Assembly: GCA_017893485.1 (NCBI GenBank)
Contig: CM030364.1
Coordinates: forward strand, 41,540,109-41,604,108
From: Hemerocallis citrina
Lineage: Eukaryota; Streptophyta; Magnoliopsida; Asparagales; Asphodelaceae
Reading direction: 5' to 3'
Length of the DNA stretch: 64,000 nucleotides
The translations under genes were made by a program, and so were the position numbers. The notes under the pieces are model-generated. The model was not told the DNA's origin. It did no database searches and was given only the letters and a program-made list of their open reading frames with translations. Position 1 is the stretch's first letter. Every line of letters begins with the position of its first letter. Shown piece after piece: positions 11,140 through 24,035 of the stretch.

Positions 11140-11545
11140 AAAAACCGCAAACCCGCACCGGCCCGGCTCGGCCCGGCCTCCAACCAAGGGGTCGGGGTCC
11201 AGGCCTGGCTCCCCTTCCCCTTCCCTTCCCCTAGCCCGTCCCACTTCTCCCTCAAACCGGCCCACCGTGGCCCAAGACCAGGTCAAAACCGTGGGTTTTT
11301 GACCCGGCCCGGCCCCGTGGAACCGGATGCCACCGCCTAGGATTTGCAAACGGGTCAACCGGGCTGAGTCGGGTCGAACCCATCCAGGTTGGAACCCAAG
11401 TAGGGCGTGTCCGGGTCGAGTCTGAGTGTTAACCGAGCCAGGCCGGGTCGAGCCGGGTTGGATTTGCAATATCTCGACCTGCCCAACCTGCGAACCTATT
11501 TGGGTCCAACCCGAGTCGGATTGGGTCTCGGGTTGGCCCGTCTAT
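11140..11545. repeat. GGCCCGG/GGGTCG-rich hAT-type subterminal DNA
   Basis: Dense CCCGG, GGGTCGAACC and GGCCCGTC words resemble the subterminal repeats near the ends of plant hAT elements. The mirror region at 23760-24034 is similar. No clean terminal repeat is left on this side. An AT-rich stretch to 11840 follows with nothing recognisable. Confidence 0.45.
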
Positions 11546-11884
11546 TTAAATTTTTTTTTAAACTTAAAAAAATGTAATTTTAATAATAATAAAAAAATGT
11601 AATAATAAGAATAAGAATCAAAGAGTGAAATTGCCAATAAAAAAATGTACATATTATTAATATGATTTCAACTTATACAAGTTTCCCACTTTTTAATAAG
11701 AAACAAAGATTTTCTACAAATTTGTTTTACACAATAACAAATTTCTTCTATACAATTTTAATTTTCTTCAATTATCCAACTTTTTTATAAGAAACAAAAA
11801 TTTTATACAATTTTTTATACATTTATAATTTTCTTCAATTTGTTGGTCTTCAATTTGTTGTTGTTGTTGTTGTTCTTCAATTCT

Positions 11885-12300
11885 TCATGTTGGTTGGTAT
11901 TGTTGTTGTTGTTGTTCTTCCTGCGAGTTGCTTCCACTTATAGACATTTTGAACCATTGTCCTTGATTCCTATCTTCAACCTTCATCCAGTCTTCCTTAC
12001 AGACGAGCATCTCCAACAATTGGGGCTTCAAGCGATTCCTGTAATCGGTTAGAACCCTCCCACTTGTAGAAAATGCAGATTCTGAAGCAACTGTAGAGAC
12101 AGGAGGAGTTAATAGATCTTTAGCCATATATTTAAGAATACTATAAGTATGTTCATGATCTTTCTACCATTATAAAATATCAAGTGTAGAAGTAAAACTT
12201 TCAGAATCTTGTTGATTATACCATTGTAATTCATTTGGTTGATTAGTCCTAGATTTTTTTGATTGAATTTGTGCAAGTAAATTAAATTTGGCACCATCGA
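11885..12300 (-). pseudogene. hAT transposase, C-terminal dimerisation part
   Basis: The frame entering from 12300 reads GAKFNLLAQIQSK, then QQDSESFTSTLDIL, two stop codons where CAA and TGG are expected, and KDHEHTYSILKYMAKDLL. It continues into TPPVSTVASESAFSTSGRVL, the hallmark of the hAT C-terminal dimerisation domain, and LVCKEDWMKVED. A glutamine-rich tail ends near 11,885. The segment joins in frame with 21461 onward once the intervening insertion is ignored (S-K-L-D / G-A-K). Confidence 0.88.
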
Positions 12301-13050
12301 TGTAATACCCCAGACTTTTAAATAATAAGAATAATAAATGAATTAAAATGATTTTTGGTGATTTAATAAATATTTTTCTGAAATTTACCTTTTTACACGT
12401 GCAAAACACGTGCAAATATTTTCTTGAGAAGTTAAAAGTCAAAAACTATTTTGGGGAAACTCATTATTTATTATTAAATATTATTTGTGAGTTTTCTGGA
12501 TTTTTCTGATAATTATGTGACCTATTTGCAAATATTACAAGAAGATGGACTTTTGTGTAAAATTACCACTTGGAATAAAAACTCCAGATTTTTGAATTTT
12601 TGGGCTTGGCATGATGCCTAGTCAACTCAGGGGTAAAGAGTTTACTTTTTGTTTTAATAAATTTGGTTTATTTTGCAAGTTTTGATAAAGAATGGTATTT
12701 TTGCAAAATTGCCACTTAGAGGGGCAAAAGTGCAATTTCTTTTTTCTGGGTTTTCAAAACAGTGCCGGCCATTATTAGGGTATTTGTTTTGTTTTTAAAT
12801 ATCAATTAAGATTGTAACCACTGTTTTCGTAAATAAATATTTTTTGAATATTTTCTGTATTTCGATTAATTATAATTTACCTTGTGTTAAATTCGTTTTG
12901 GATTTTATATTAAAATATTTTCTAATTGAAATTCGAGTAATGGTATATTTTATCCTCAATTTCTATTTCAATTTGATCTACTTCTTATACTATAAATTGT
13001 TTGGATTATTTTAATAATCTGTTAAAACTGAAATTGCATTTTGACATATA

Positions 13051-13155
13051 TTATTATTATTATTATTATTATTGTTATTATTATTATTATTATTATTATA
13101 TCTATCTCACTATTAATTTTATTATCATTATTAGTATTGTTATTATTATTATTAC
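13051..13155. repeat. (TTA)n microsatellite
   Basis: An interrupted TTA run. The short frame through it is a translation of the repeat, not a protein. Confidence 0.9.
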
Positions 13156-13999
13156 CTTCGGTTGGTTGTTGAAAACTCATTTCTAATTGTTAATCGCAAT
13201 TGTAGTCATTCCAAAATAAATTCTATGTTATAATGCGCATTACATTTTATTATAACTTATTTTTTTTAGTTATTCTATTTTTTTATATTGTTTTTTATAA
13301 CCCAAAACCCAAACCCAATTTCCTATTGGATCCTACCCAAAACCCATTATCCTATTCTATACTATTTAAATACTCCTAACCCTAATTAACCCTAAACCCA
13401 CTACTGTGAAACCCTAATCTATCCAGCCGCCTTTGGAATGACTACTGTGAAACCCTTTGCCCCCTACCTTTTCCCTTGCTCCCTCTCTCTCCGATCCTCT
13501 CCCCCACCTCGTCAGCCCACTTCGGCGCCAGACCGCACCCCTGTGGCCCTCCTTCCCTTCTCCTCTCCCACAGCCGTCAACAGCCTCTCACCGCATCTCC
13601 TATGCACCGCCCTGAGTCGTGCCTCTTGTCACCAGAGGTAGCGTCAGCCTGTAGACGCCAGTCGTCTCCCTCTCTCTCCCCTTCTCCCTGCCGACTGCAG
13701 TGCCAGCACCTCTGCAAGCCGGTGCTCCTCTTGACGATGCAGCCAGCGGCACGGCACCCTGACGACCTGTCCCCTGCATCGCTGCCGCTTGCGCCGCCAG
13801 TCCCGTCACCCAGTCGTCGTCCCCTCTCTCGCCTCTCTCTCTGTGGGAATAGAGAAGGTGGAGGAACGGTGACAGCTGGCTGTTCGCTGTTCGGGTAAGG
13901 AGAGAGTATTTGATCACTGTTTGGTGTGTGTGTGAGGAATCCAGTGGAGAGTCTTGGTGTTTGCTATTTTGGAAGAGTGGGGGATCCGCCGTTCAGTGA

Positions 14000-14530
14000 T
14001 TTGCCATTTGCTGTTTTGGGATCAAGCGATCGCAGCCATCCGATCCTCCTCTTGATCTTCGATCTCGGCCGTCCGATCGTTGATCATCGCGATTGTGATC
14101 ACTTCTTGATCCGTCGATCGTGGCCGTTGAATTTGCGTTGATCATCATCATCACCATCATCAAGCTAGTTGATCTCGATTGTTGGATCTCTTTTGATCAT
14201 CGCGATCATGATCATCATCTTGATCTTGATCTTCGATCTCAACCGTCCGATCGACCGATCACACTTGATCTCGGCCTTTGATCGTCTCATTCGTCTTCTA
14301 CTTGGTAAGTTAAACATTTGATCCATTTTTTGTTCTCATTCATCAAATTGTCAATCATTGTATTTTTACTCTTTTGGTACTCTTCTAATTCTTGTATATT
14401 TTATGTTCGATCTCGGCCGTTGGATTCGCTTGCTCTTCATCTTGATCACCATCTTGATCAATGAGATCCGTGCCTGATCATGATCATCGTGATCGTTTGC
14501 TCGTCGCCGGGATTCCGATCCCGTTATTCT
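14000..14530. repeat. GATC-rich low-complexity block
   Basis: GATC recurs at unusual density in words such as TTGATCTTCGATCTCGGCC and CCGTCCGATCG. The pattern is irregular rather than a strict tandem array and lies within the LTR-type insertion. Confidence 0.75.
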
Positions 14531-17357
14531 CAATATATCGGATCTAACGTCGTCCTAAAGGCAAGTCATCTTACTCGAATTTTATTGTATCATGTTTGAG
14601 ATCATTTATTGAATTCCGTAAGTAGACCCATATTGAATATCGTATATTGTTATTATTATCTATCGTTGGGATACCACTGATTTACATGAGCGAATCCAAT
14701 TGGTAGTCTTGACTTCGTGCCGTCTTTTTACCTCTAATGTATAAGGATCTTACATGCACTCATATAGTTAGTTATTGAATATAAGAATAGAGAATTATTG
14801 TTACATTTCATCTCATGACATTATACACAACTATTGTGGATTGTATATTAGGGTTGATTGTTCATGTGATTGATAATGATAAATTAGATGATTGTAATTA
14901 GTAGGGTTATGGACATTATATATCATAATACCATGTTCACATAGGGGTAACTTGTTGTGATTTATGATTGATAACCTCTAATTCACCATTCATAACATCT
15001 TGATTATTTTATGTATGAAAAATTATATTGAGACCCTGAATTTACCGCCAACTTGAACCTTGTCATGCTGTTTCAACCTTGATAATATCATTAAAATCAA
15101 TCACTTTCTAAATATGAAACGTATCTCTAAGTGTCTAGTTGTCAATAACATCCAGAATTTTCGAATTCCGACTTATATTGTCTGAGTTATGACCCTTTTG
15201 CTACTGCTGCGCTGAAAATTCAGATTCATGTATATACCATGTTAGGCTAATAAATTAAGTGAACTAATGATCAAATATGGCCATGATAAATTCCATATTG
15301 GTGGATAACATGCTTAGGGTGATAAAAAATTATTTTTACTGATTTTTACCATGAATATTTACTGCCCTTACAACTGAAATTAGTCAATATCGATAACCAG
15401 CCAGAAACTAAAATCTGTAAAGAACACTGAATTTCACCTAGCTACTGTTGTCGGAATATAGACTTTAAATATGCATTGGAACCGGGCAGGAGTCTAGTTT
15501 CTAGACCTTCTGATGGATCCACATTTGTTATCATGTAGCAATGGAAATTCTGATTTTGGTACAGCAATCTACTGCTATCCAGAATTGAGATCCTATGTTT
15601 AATAACATATAATTGAATCTATAATGTTATAATTGGTGCATTTAATTGTATAGAGTATATTGCATGATCTTAGGGTTGTTTTTTCATCTTTTCTAGTGTC
15701 CTTTATTAGTCGCATTATTGTATGTTAATTGAATAAAAATGTTAATGAAGTCGGAGTTAAGGGTTGACAAGGGTAGTTGGTAATATAGTGTTTGTACTCG
15801 GGAATGTGGGGCCCGTGTTTTCCAAAATATTGTGTCGGCTAGTGCTATTGATTTATTGTTGGATTACTGACTACAGTATCTCAATTCATCGTGTATTGTT
15901 TTAGGACCTATCGTGCCGACTATTGTTATTGTTATTGTGCAAGAAATTGTTGTTGGTATTGTTATCGTTATTGTTATCGTGCCGAGTACATGATCTATAG
16001 AACCTACCACCTTAGTTTAAACGAAATTGATTGTATGCATGGAACCTGTAGTATGGGATGCAATAGTACGTACATTAGTTAGGACTAAAATAAATAATAG
16101 ACTTAAGATTTTCATCTCATTGTCATTTCATATTGTCATCTTCATTGAATAGTGTTATCGTTATTGTTTGCTATTACTATAAGTGTTTATTCTTATCGTT
16201 ATAAATCATCGTTATTACATATTGTACTATTATCGTCTTGTCACTGTTCAATACTATTGATTTCATCATTCAATGTATTCATCGTTACACTGTTATTATC
16301 ATTGTTCTCTGTTTCTCTACTTGCTGTCTACGACTTGCTCTAAGAACATTTTTTTTTCCACTCTAGTTGATCCAGTTACAGGTGAACAAGGAGAATAGCC
16401 AGGAGGCATTGGTGAGCAATTCTTCTAGGATTGGAGCAGGAGCCTCTCAAGCTATTTGGTAAGTTCTTATATTTCAGATGTTGGGTTATTTTGATGTTGG
16501 TTATTTTTATGCTTAATATCCAATGTTGTTATTTATATGATTATTCCTTCATTGCATGCGTGGTTGTATTACTTCTTATTTATATTGTTGAGTTTGATCG
16601 ATAACAGCCTATGGATGACGCAAGTCATTCGCTGGGCCGCGTCACGTACTCGTATTCCCGTATTTTAGAAAGCGGGGCGTGACAAAGATGGTTTTATTTA
16701 ATTTCCAAGCATAAAGATTTATACATGTAAAGATATATTTAAAATAGGTATTTTTCAAATCTATTCAAAACCCTAAATTCCGGCCTATATAGGGTGGGGT
16801 GCAGCCGTCTCTTCGCTACACAACACAAAGAGATTTTTTCTTATTATTTTCTTAGAGTTTTAAAGCGAGGATCTTGGTTTTCTTGCGAAAGGAGTGATTT
16901 TTCTTATTTCTTTGTTATCTTCGGTTAATTCTTCAATAAGGTGAGTGACATATGTTTATTTTCTTTTATTCTAAGCATGTTGTATGTGATGATTTATCTA
17001 TTAGAAATCATGTTAGATGATTGTATAAAAATATAATGAATATTTGAGGAGTAGATGAATTAAAAAGTGAATCTTTTCATGAAACTACACTATTGATGAT
17101 TGAAACCCTAATTTAATGACTTGAGATTGTTAAAGAATCTAGTAGAAATCATGGGTATGTTATTTTCGTTCACATTGTTGCTGATTTGAATATATATATG
17201 AAATTGTATGATAATATTGCATGAAAACAAATAAAAATTCTTCTTTACTATGTATGTTAAGTATATGCTCTGTTTCGATGGTTTGATGAGTAGAAAATTG
17301 ATTATATGCACGTTTTAATTGAAGATATTCATGGGTAACTGATGTAAGAGGTGGTGT

Positions 17358-17362
17358 GTATG
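17358..17362. repeat. Target duplication of solo LTR, left
   Basis: GTATG, repeated exactly at 19137-19141. Confidence 0.85.
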
Positions 17363-19136
17363 TGATGTGTCCAATTTTTATACAAATATTTGTACTCATT
17401 TACCCATAAAAATTGCTTTTATTCGTCTTTCTTGTCAATAATTTATCTTATTTCCATAGAATTCAGCTAATTTATTATTTTTGAAAGAATAAGATTTTTG
17501 ATGCAAAAAGTGAAGATTTTTTGAAAAAATCAAAAAACAAAGCAAACTATTGATTTATTATTTTTTATTATTTTGTTGAATTTTAATTTGCCAATTGAGC
17601 TAAAAGTGCAATAAACAATTTTAAATGGTTTAAATAAGCTAATATGATTTTTAGTTAGTTTAATTAATTTTAAACTAATTAATTTTATTTTTATTTTTAT
17701 ATTTAAATCCTAATTTTTGATTTTATTTTGTGTGTGCAGCACGTGTTGGAAGAAAAAGAAAGAGAAGAAAAAGGAGCAAGAAATAAAGATCAAATTAAAG
17801 AAGGGAGGAAATAAATAAAGATATGGGGGTTTTTTGCAAAAAATAAACCCTAATCTCTCTTTCGTGCTCCTATAAATACAACAGCAGATTGAAGACAGAA
17901 GACAGCGCTGAACGAGAGGAGAGAGCGACGGCTGATCCCTAATCATATTAAAATAAAAATTTTAAATTAAAAAAAAACAGCAGCTCAGAGAGAGAGGGAG
18001 AGGTCTGACATGTGGGCTCTCACGTGGGCAACAGCGACGTGGCGCACTTCAGGACACTTCCAGTCTGACGTGTCGATGCTGTTCCCCAGGCGACGAAACG
18101 ACAGCAGCTCAGGGGCGTGTGGACTCTGACCGGTGACGTGTCCTGGAGACCTGTTTCTGTTGGCGCGGAACCCAAGATGAAAACAAAAAAGGAGAGAACA
18201 GCGGTCTCTGGCTCGTGGTTTAAGGCTAATGTCAGCAGGCACGATTTTCGAGACAGAGACAGAAAGAGAGAGGAATTGATTGTATTTACTGATTTTGCTT
18301 TTCGAAATGCGGTTCGAGGCTGTTTGGTTTGCAATTTCTTTTTAAAAGCAGTACATTTTGTATCTCTTTTCTTTCTCTAATTTTTATCATGCAATCCAAG
18401 ACAATATTTGTTAGTTGCAAAACCATTATGAACTAATTTTACTTTTCTAGGGCTACGATGTATACTAGTTTTGATAACACAATTTTAATTCCATATTATT
18501 TTTCTACTTTTCACGGTTGTGTGTTTGATTTTTATTCTTAATGCGTACAATTGGTGGACAGATATTTGTATGATTTATTGGATCATGGAGAGACCGAGAG
18601 GTAATTTGTGATTTAGAACTATAAAATTAAACGCCATTGATTGAGCAAAATTAGAGATGATTTACCACGATTGATGTGACTGTTAAGAAATCCACAGAAC
18701 TTAATGAGTCTTCGATTAATTAAATTTACATAGAGATATGACAAACTGTTAGTTGGAGATATTTTTGGTGTTGTTCGAGAGAAAGCATTGAATAATTTGG
18801 GGATTTTGGTCTACAGCTTGGAAAAATAATCTTTTTATTCATATGGAATTATAAATTGTGTGGGATAAACTAGGTGAAGTCAAAAACCCTAGAATTTATT
18901 TTGCAATTAACAAATTACAAAATTTCATATCCCGCCCCTCATTTCATTAATTTAGTTTGTTATTTAGATTAATTTAATTTAGTTATTTTCTTTTATTGAA
19001 TTTCGATTTTCCAAATAGTAACTAATCTAGTAATATCGGTACTCAATAAAATAATTAGTCCATGTGGGTTCGACATTTTTTTCACTAAAACTATACTATT
19101 TGTTTCGATTTTGTACACTTGCAAATATTCACATCA
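17363..19136 (+). mobile_element. Solo LTR, gypsy type, 1,774 bp
   Basis: It is bounded by TGATGTG and CACATCA, a perfect 7-bp inverted pair, and flanked by GTATG on both sides. The last part reads GTGGGTTCGACATTTTTTTC and then TTGTACACTTGCAAATATTC, the style of leader seen just before the primer-binding site of Tat/Athila-type gypsy LTRs. No primer site follows, so the internal region and second LTR were lost by LTR-LTR recombination. The right 750 bp is closely related to 27413-28635. Its CT-rich block (17720-18320) includes a CTATAAATAC word that could be a promoter. Confidence 0.85.
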
Positions 19137-19141
19137 GTATG
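19137..19141. repeat. Target duplication of solo LTR, right
   Basis: GTATG, matching 17358-17362. Confidence 0.85.
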
Positions 19142-19401
19142 TTTAATGAAATTGCAAGAGTAGTTTGAATTAAAAGGATCAAGTTTTGATGTTTAGAGAA
19201 AAGGGGGGTTTTCGGGTCTGATGTGTATGCTGGCCGAATTTGAGTTTTTGGTGTATTTGTGAAATCTTTATCTGATATGAGTTGTTTTAGCACTGAGGTG
19301 GTTGTTTTAGCACTGAGGTGGTTTTGAACTTAATACTTCATATATATACACTGAGTTCTTGATGTTACCGATGCAAACATACACTAACTACATACACTAA
19401 C

Positions 19402-19407
<6 letters not shown>

Positions 19408-19443
<36 letters not shown>

Positions 19444-19450
19444 TGTGTGT
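19408..19450. repeat. (GT)n microsatellite
   Basis: A GTGTGT run interrupted once by TATGT. Confidence 0.9.
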
Positions 19451-20499
19451 ACTTATACTATTTGAAGAATTGTCAAGTTGATGTTTTGTGAAGTTTTCAA
19501 TCGAATTTGAGTTGTTTTTGGTACTGAGATTGTTTGAATGTTATACTACTTCTAATTGAGGAGATTTTATAAACTGATGCTTGAACTCTCGTATGAACAT
19601 ATATATATACGTATGCACACTTTTGCTGATTTTTGAAAGATTTTTGTGAAAAGTTTCTATTTTGAGATCTTGATATGTTTTAATGTGTCTTAATAACTCA
19701 TACATATTATATAAGATATGTTTAAGCATCGCAGGAAATTAAATTTTGATTTTACAAAGTTTTAATCGAGTATCAGTCGAGAACATGCACAAAAATACCC
19801 AACCTGGTTGTATGACAGGTCACGGTTAACCGCCCGGTCGACCGTCATGCTTTGATTTTGAGAATTCTCAATTGATAGTTGACTGCTCTGTTTGAGCGGT
19901 CGACCATTATTTGTTGTTTTGGCTGATTTATTAAATTTTCTTCGTTACTTTTAAATGATTATTTTCTCGATATTATGGATTATTATTCTACTATTTTAGA
20001 TAATGTTTTTACTACATATTACAGTATTTTTCAGAGATTTATATCTTGTTTATAATAGAATTTCATCAAATGTATTATTATGACCTTATTTAAGTGAGTT
20101 ATATGTATTTTCAAACGAATTGATGTTTTGGTGATATTCTACGATTTAAAAATATGATTTTCTGTTATTTAATGGATTTAATATTTTATTTGAATTTTGG
20201 AATTTTATGAGTATATTATATAGATTCGTATTTTGTTGATTTAAGAGGTTTTCTTATTATGATGATGGACTTGTGAGTCTTATTGAAAAGTTTTGGTGTG
20301 ATGGTTGAGTTGTGAGTCTCTAGAGAATGTGTGGGACCCTAGGCATCGGCAATTGAAGTTTTGTGGTTTGGCCAGTTGTGGCTGTATTGTTGATCAGTTG
20401 AGTTAAGTCTGATAGGGTACACCAACTCTAGCAGATTCGTAATTAATTAATTAACTTAACAAGATAAGGACAGGCACTAGATGGTGATATGATGAAATG

Positions 20500-20800
20500 A
20501 GTGCAAACGTGAGTTATGGACTCCAGGATGATCCAAGGAGTGAGATATTTCCCAGTATTTCGAGACGATGGACGTATGGGCCACAGAGTGATCTGTGGAG
20601 TGGGACTGATCTCCAGTATTCCGTAGACGAGAGCTACGCTCATGGGATGTTTGTGCAATGAGGGTTCCAGGATGTCCTGCGAAGTGAGGCAATCTCCAGG
20701 ATGATGGACGTAAGGGCCACAGAATGATCTGATGGTGGGATTGGCCTCTAGTATTCCAAGGGCGAGAACCAATACTTGCAGAATGTCTAAATCTCATAGT
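20500..20800. repeat. Degenerate tandem repeat, about 60-90-bp period
   Basis: Words such as CCAGGATGAT, GATGGACGTA-GGGCCACAGA and GATCTCCAGTATTCC recur three to four times with drift. It lies near the 3' end of the 9.16-kb LTR-type insertion. Confidence 0.55.
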
Positions 20801-21460
20801 AGTCATCGTGGTAGGATTAGTTGCATAGCGGGATATTAAACCCTATCATATGAAGAACGTTAAGGGCTTGCACCGGACCTATGTAGAATGAGATGCATAA
20901 AATCTGACAAGTATGCATTAAAGAGTCAGCATATAGCATTGATGTTTTCTTGACTTGTTTTCATGCATGTTGCTTTCTGTTTTTCTACACTTGACACTTA
21001 GTCTAGTTTCACTTGATATTTTCATGTTTTACTTACTATTATTTCTTATTTCATTTATTCTTGCTATTGATACATGTTGTTTATGACTCTATGTCGTATG
21101 TTTTATTTATGTCGCATTTATTTTATGTCACTCACACCGTTATGGTTGACCCCTGTAGTTTTGGGGGTTAGGGTTATCTCTAGCCTCATGTTTTACAGGT
21201 AGGTACTTATAGCTTGGGATTTGGATGCTTGTGCTAAATTGATGTTATGGCTTATGTAAATTATAAAAGAATGTGTTGTAAAAGAAAGAACTTGTAATTT
21301 AAGGTGTTTGTTTTTCACTGTGTTTTGTAATAAATTAATGTAATAAAAGTTGAAAATTTTTCTCTGTGTTTTGGCTATGTTTACTATTACCATTGAGGTT
21401 GATGCTGAGAATTGTGTCACGTATTGCTGAGATATCATATTGAAAATTCGGGGGGCTACA

Positions 21461-23080
21461 ATCTAATTTACTCTTACCCTTACCTCTAGAAGTAGCAGAA
21501 GAAGAACTAACTAAACTAGTTGTACTACTAGATGCAAAACTTCTATCATGAAAATCATACAAGTTATTTAATGTCGATTCAATACTAGCTAAAAAGTTTT
21601 GCAATCAATTTCAGATTCATAGTAAAGTAAAAAACATTTCAATCAAACTCTTCGTACCTTCTAATTTGATATGAGGATCCATCACAGTAGCAATACAATA
21701 CAACATAGAAGGAGGACTAAAATACTTCAAAATTTTGATGTATCCAGGTTTCACAATATGACCAATATAAATATCATCGATCATTTCTTTGAAAGTTTGC
21801 ATCATAGTAACTACTGAAATAAAAATGCTACTATAAGTAGATTCATAAGATTTTGAGAATTTTAAAGTTGCGGTTTTAAAAGGTTCTAAAAATTTTAACA
21901 AAGATTCGGCATAAAACCAAGCTCCGGGAGTTATTTGAAAATTTGGCATATTTTTTGCCATACAAAAATCATTTATACATGCTTTATATTCAATAACATG
22001 TAGCAAATCAAAAGTAGAGTTCCATCGGTGTTTAACATCCTTTGAAAAAAATTTAAAATGTACATTTTTAAGTTTACATCATGTTTTCCATTCTTAAAAT
22101 ATGGGGTCATTTAATGCAATAAAATGTACACAATTTATAATGTTAACTATACATGAGTCGGCAATTTTTAATGTATCTTGAACACATAAATTTAAAATAT
22201 GACATGCACATCTAATATGAAAAATATCGTCACATGGAGGGTTTAATGCAGTTTGTAATATACTAATTGATGCATTGTTGTTAGATGCATTGTCAAAACT
22301 AATACACATAATTTTATCACGAATATAAAAAATATCACAAATTTCTAAAATACAATTTGCAATTTCATTACCACTATAGGGATAGGGCAACGCGGCAAGT
22401 GATATGATCCTTTTTTGAAGAATCCAGTCACTGTCGATCCAATGACAAGTTATTCTCATCATTGAAAAATTGTTGCAACCCTTCCAACAATCGGAAGTTA
22501 AAGAAACTCTACAAGTTGGCATAAATTTATAAATCCAATTCTATAAACTCTATAAAATAGCAATCAAAGTTTCTCTCATTTCGGTGTACATTTTAAAACA
22601 ATCTGATTTCAAAGTAATCCTAGGGATTCTTTTAAAATGCGTGTTTAATGCGGTTTGATTAAAAGTTTCTAAGTCCCTACTCTCGGAATAGAAAAATAGT
22701 AACTCTTCCTTAATTACTAGTCGGGCCATTTCCCGACGAACAAGTTCGGGATCATAAAAGTGGCTATTAACTACACCGGTCCTAGAATAGATTTTTTGTT
22801 GGCCGGGTAGGTCTACAAAAAGTTCGTTGTGTACATTTTGGATATGTCATTTTATTGTACCTGTCCCCTCGCCCTTCTTCCATTTGTATGCCTTGGAACA
22901 AGTTTTACAAATTTTTATACCTACACCTGGATTTTCTTCGTCGGGAACACAGTCATAAAATTTGAGTCAATCACTTGTTTCCCCTCTAATTTTCCTACTA
23001 CTACCCGGTTGTGTTGTTTCGGTTGGTTGTGTTTGTGTTTCCTCTTCTATTTCTATATCTTGTGGGAACACATCGTGTGT
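21461..23080 (-). pseudogene. hAT transposase, BED finger and catalytic core part
   Basis: From high to low coordinate the minus strand reads first a BED-type zinc finger, KICKTCSKAYKW followed by HIQNVH (C-x2-C...H-x4-H, near 22,950-22,830). The core follows with SLTSDCWKGC and the THxID-like CHWID. Next come SFDNASNNNAS and HIRCACHILNLCVQD (22522-22094), both hallmark hAT words. Then YKACINDFCM, PGAWFYAESLLKFLEPF and YCIATVMDPHIKLE (about 21990-21640), and a Ser-rich SRGKGKSKLD (21480). Several in-frame stops and frameshifts separate these blocks. At 21461 the frame meets the LTR-type insertion and resumes at 12300. Confidence 0.88.
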
Positions 23081-24027
23081 TCCAATGTGTCCGGTCATAG
23101 GGTACTCTTCGGCGGACTCAATTTATGGGACAATAGGAGGCCTACGAAAAGTGTCAATGGAATCTTGTCCACTATGGCTACAGCCACTACCTCATGATCT
23201 AGACACGTTGATGTAGTAGTGTATGTGAAAATTGAAAAAAATAAATACAATCTAGACGAGATAAGTTTTTTTTTAAAAATCTAGAAAACAATAGGAGGGT
23301 GGTGAGAGAGAATATCAAAAAACCAACAATCAAATATAATAATAATAAAATTATAACTACAAAAATATATAAAGACAATAAGAGGATTGTGAAATTTTGA
23401 TACCGTACTTCATGGATACTCATATATAGAATGAGAGTAAAAATAAAAATAGAAGTAGAAGTAGAAGTAGAAGTCTGGACTCGTATATAGATAGAAAGAG
23501 AGCTTCTTTGTTGGAGCCGTAGAAGAGTTGAAGACTTGAAGTAGACGTAGTTGAAAGTTGAATTCGATACAATCGAAATTTGTCGCTTCTATGTTGCTAG
23601 CTTCTTCGTTGAAAAAATTTCAAAGAATTTAGATTGAATTGAATAATAGTAGTAGAGAGAGTAAGAGAATAAGGTGTGAAATTTTTAGAATAGTTTATGG
23701 GGGTATTTATAGGGGGGAAATACCAAACAAACCAAAAAAACAGCTAGAACAGCCGTTGCCTCTGATTTTCGTCCGTTAGACCCGCGCAGGTCGAACGTTT
23801 GGCCCGCATGGGTCTAACGGTTCGAAACCCGCAGGTCGACCCGCGGGTTGGTGAGCAAGTTGGCCACTGTTCACTGGGTTGAGCAGGCCGGATTGAACGG
23901 GTTGGAAATCCATATTAGACAACCCGGGTCAACCCGCTTAGGCTCGCGGGTTCGACCCGGACCTGAACCGTAACTCAACGGGCCGGGTTATGGCGAGCGG
24001 GTCACGGGTCAGTCCGGCCCAGTTGCC

Positions 24028-24035
24028 ATCCCTAC
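24028..24035. repeat. hAT target duplication, left
   Basis: ATCCCTAC, repeated at 26027-26034. Its first seven bases are the terminal bases of the older hAT. Confidence 0.85.

Larger units (their letters stand above)
12301..21460 (+). mobile_element. 9.16-kb LTR-type insertion without coding capacity
   Basis: The insertion begins TGTAATACCCCAGAC and ends CGGGGGGCTACA, an imperfect TGTA/TACA pair typical of large plant LTRs. It is flanked by ATCGA (12296-12300) and ATCTA (21461-21465), which match at 4 of 5 bases. Removing it restores the hAT frame, so the outer borders are well supported. An internal LTR-like end (GCGGGGCGTGACA) lies at 16683, preceded by CGTCACGTACTCGTATTCCC, which resembles the true 3' end. 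Thus 12301-16683 may be one LTR and the rest a second, diverged or rearranged one. I see no gag, protease or reverse transcriptase. A separate solo LTR (17363-19136) is nested inside. The remaining DNA is AT-rich and leader-like. Confidence 0.68.
11885..24034 (-). mobile_element. hAT transposon, degenerate and split by a 9.2-kb insertion
   Basis: The transposase gene runs on the minus strand from a BED finger near 23,000 to the dimerisation domain ending near 11,885, interrupted by 12301-21460. The right terminus at 24034 reads on the minus strand as TAGGGATGGCAACTGGGCCG, a common plant hAT end, followed inward by GGGTC/CCCGC subterminal words. The left terminus was not found, so the true left boundary may lie near 11,140. 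Multiple stops show the element is dead. Confidence 0.8.

Noticed and set aside
11840..12052. Leu/Phe-rich plus-strand frame
   Set aside because: Complement of the glutamine-rich hAT C-terminal tail.
13438..13917. Pro/Ser/Leu-rich frames on both strands
   Set aside because: GC-rich leader-like part of the LTR-type insertion. No conserved motif in any frame.
12301..16683. Independent 4.4-kb solo LTR
   Set aside because: The flanks ATCGA and AAGAT do not match, whereas 12301-21460 restores the hAT frame with near-matching flanks.
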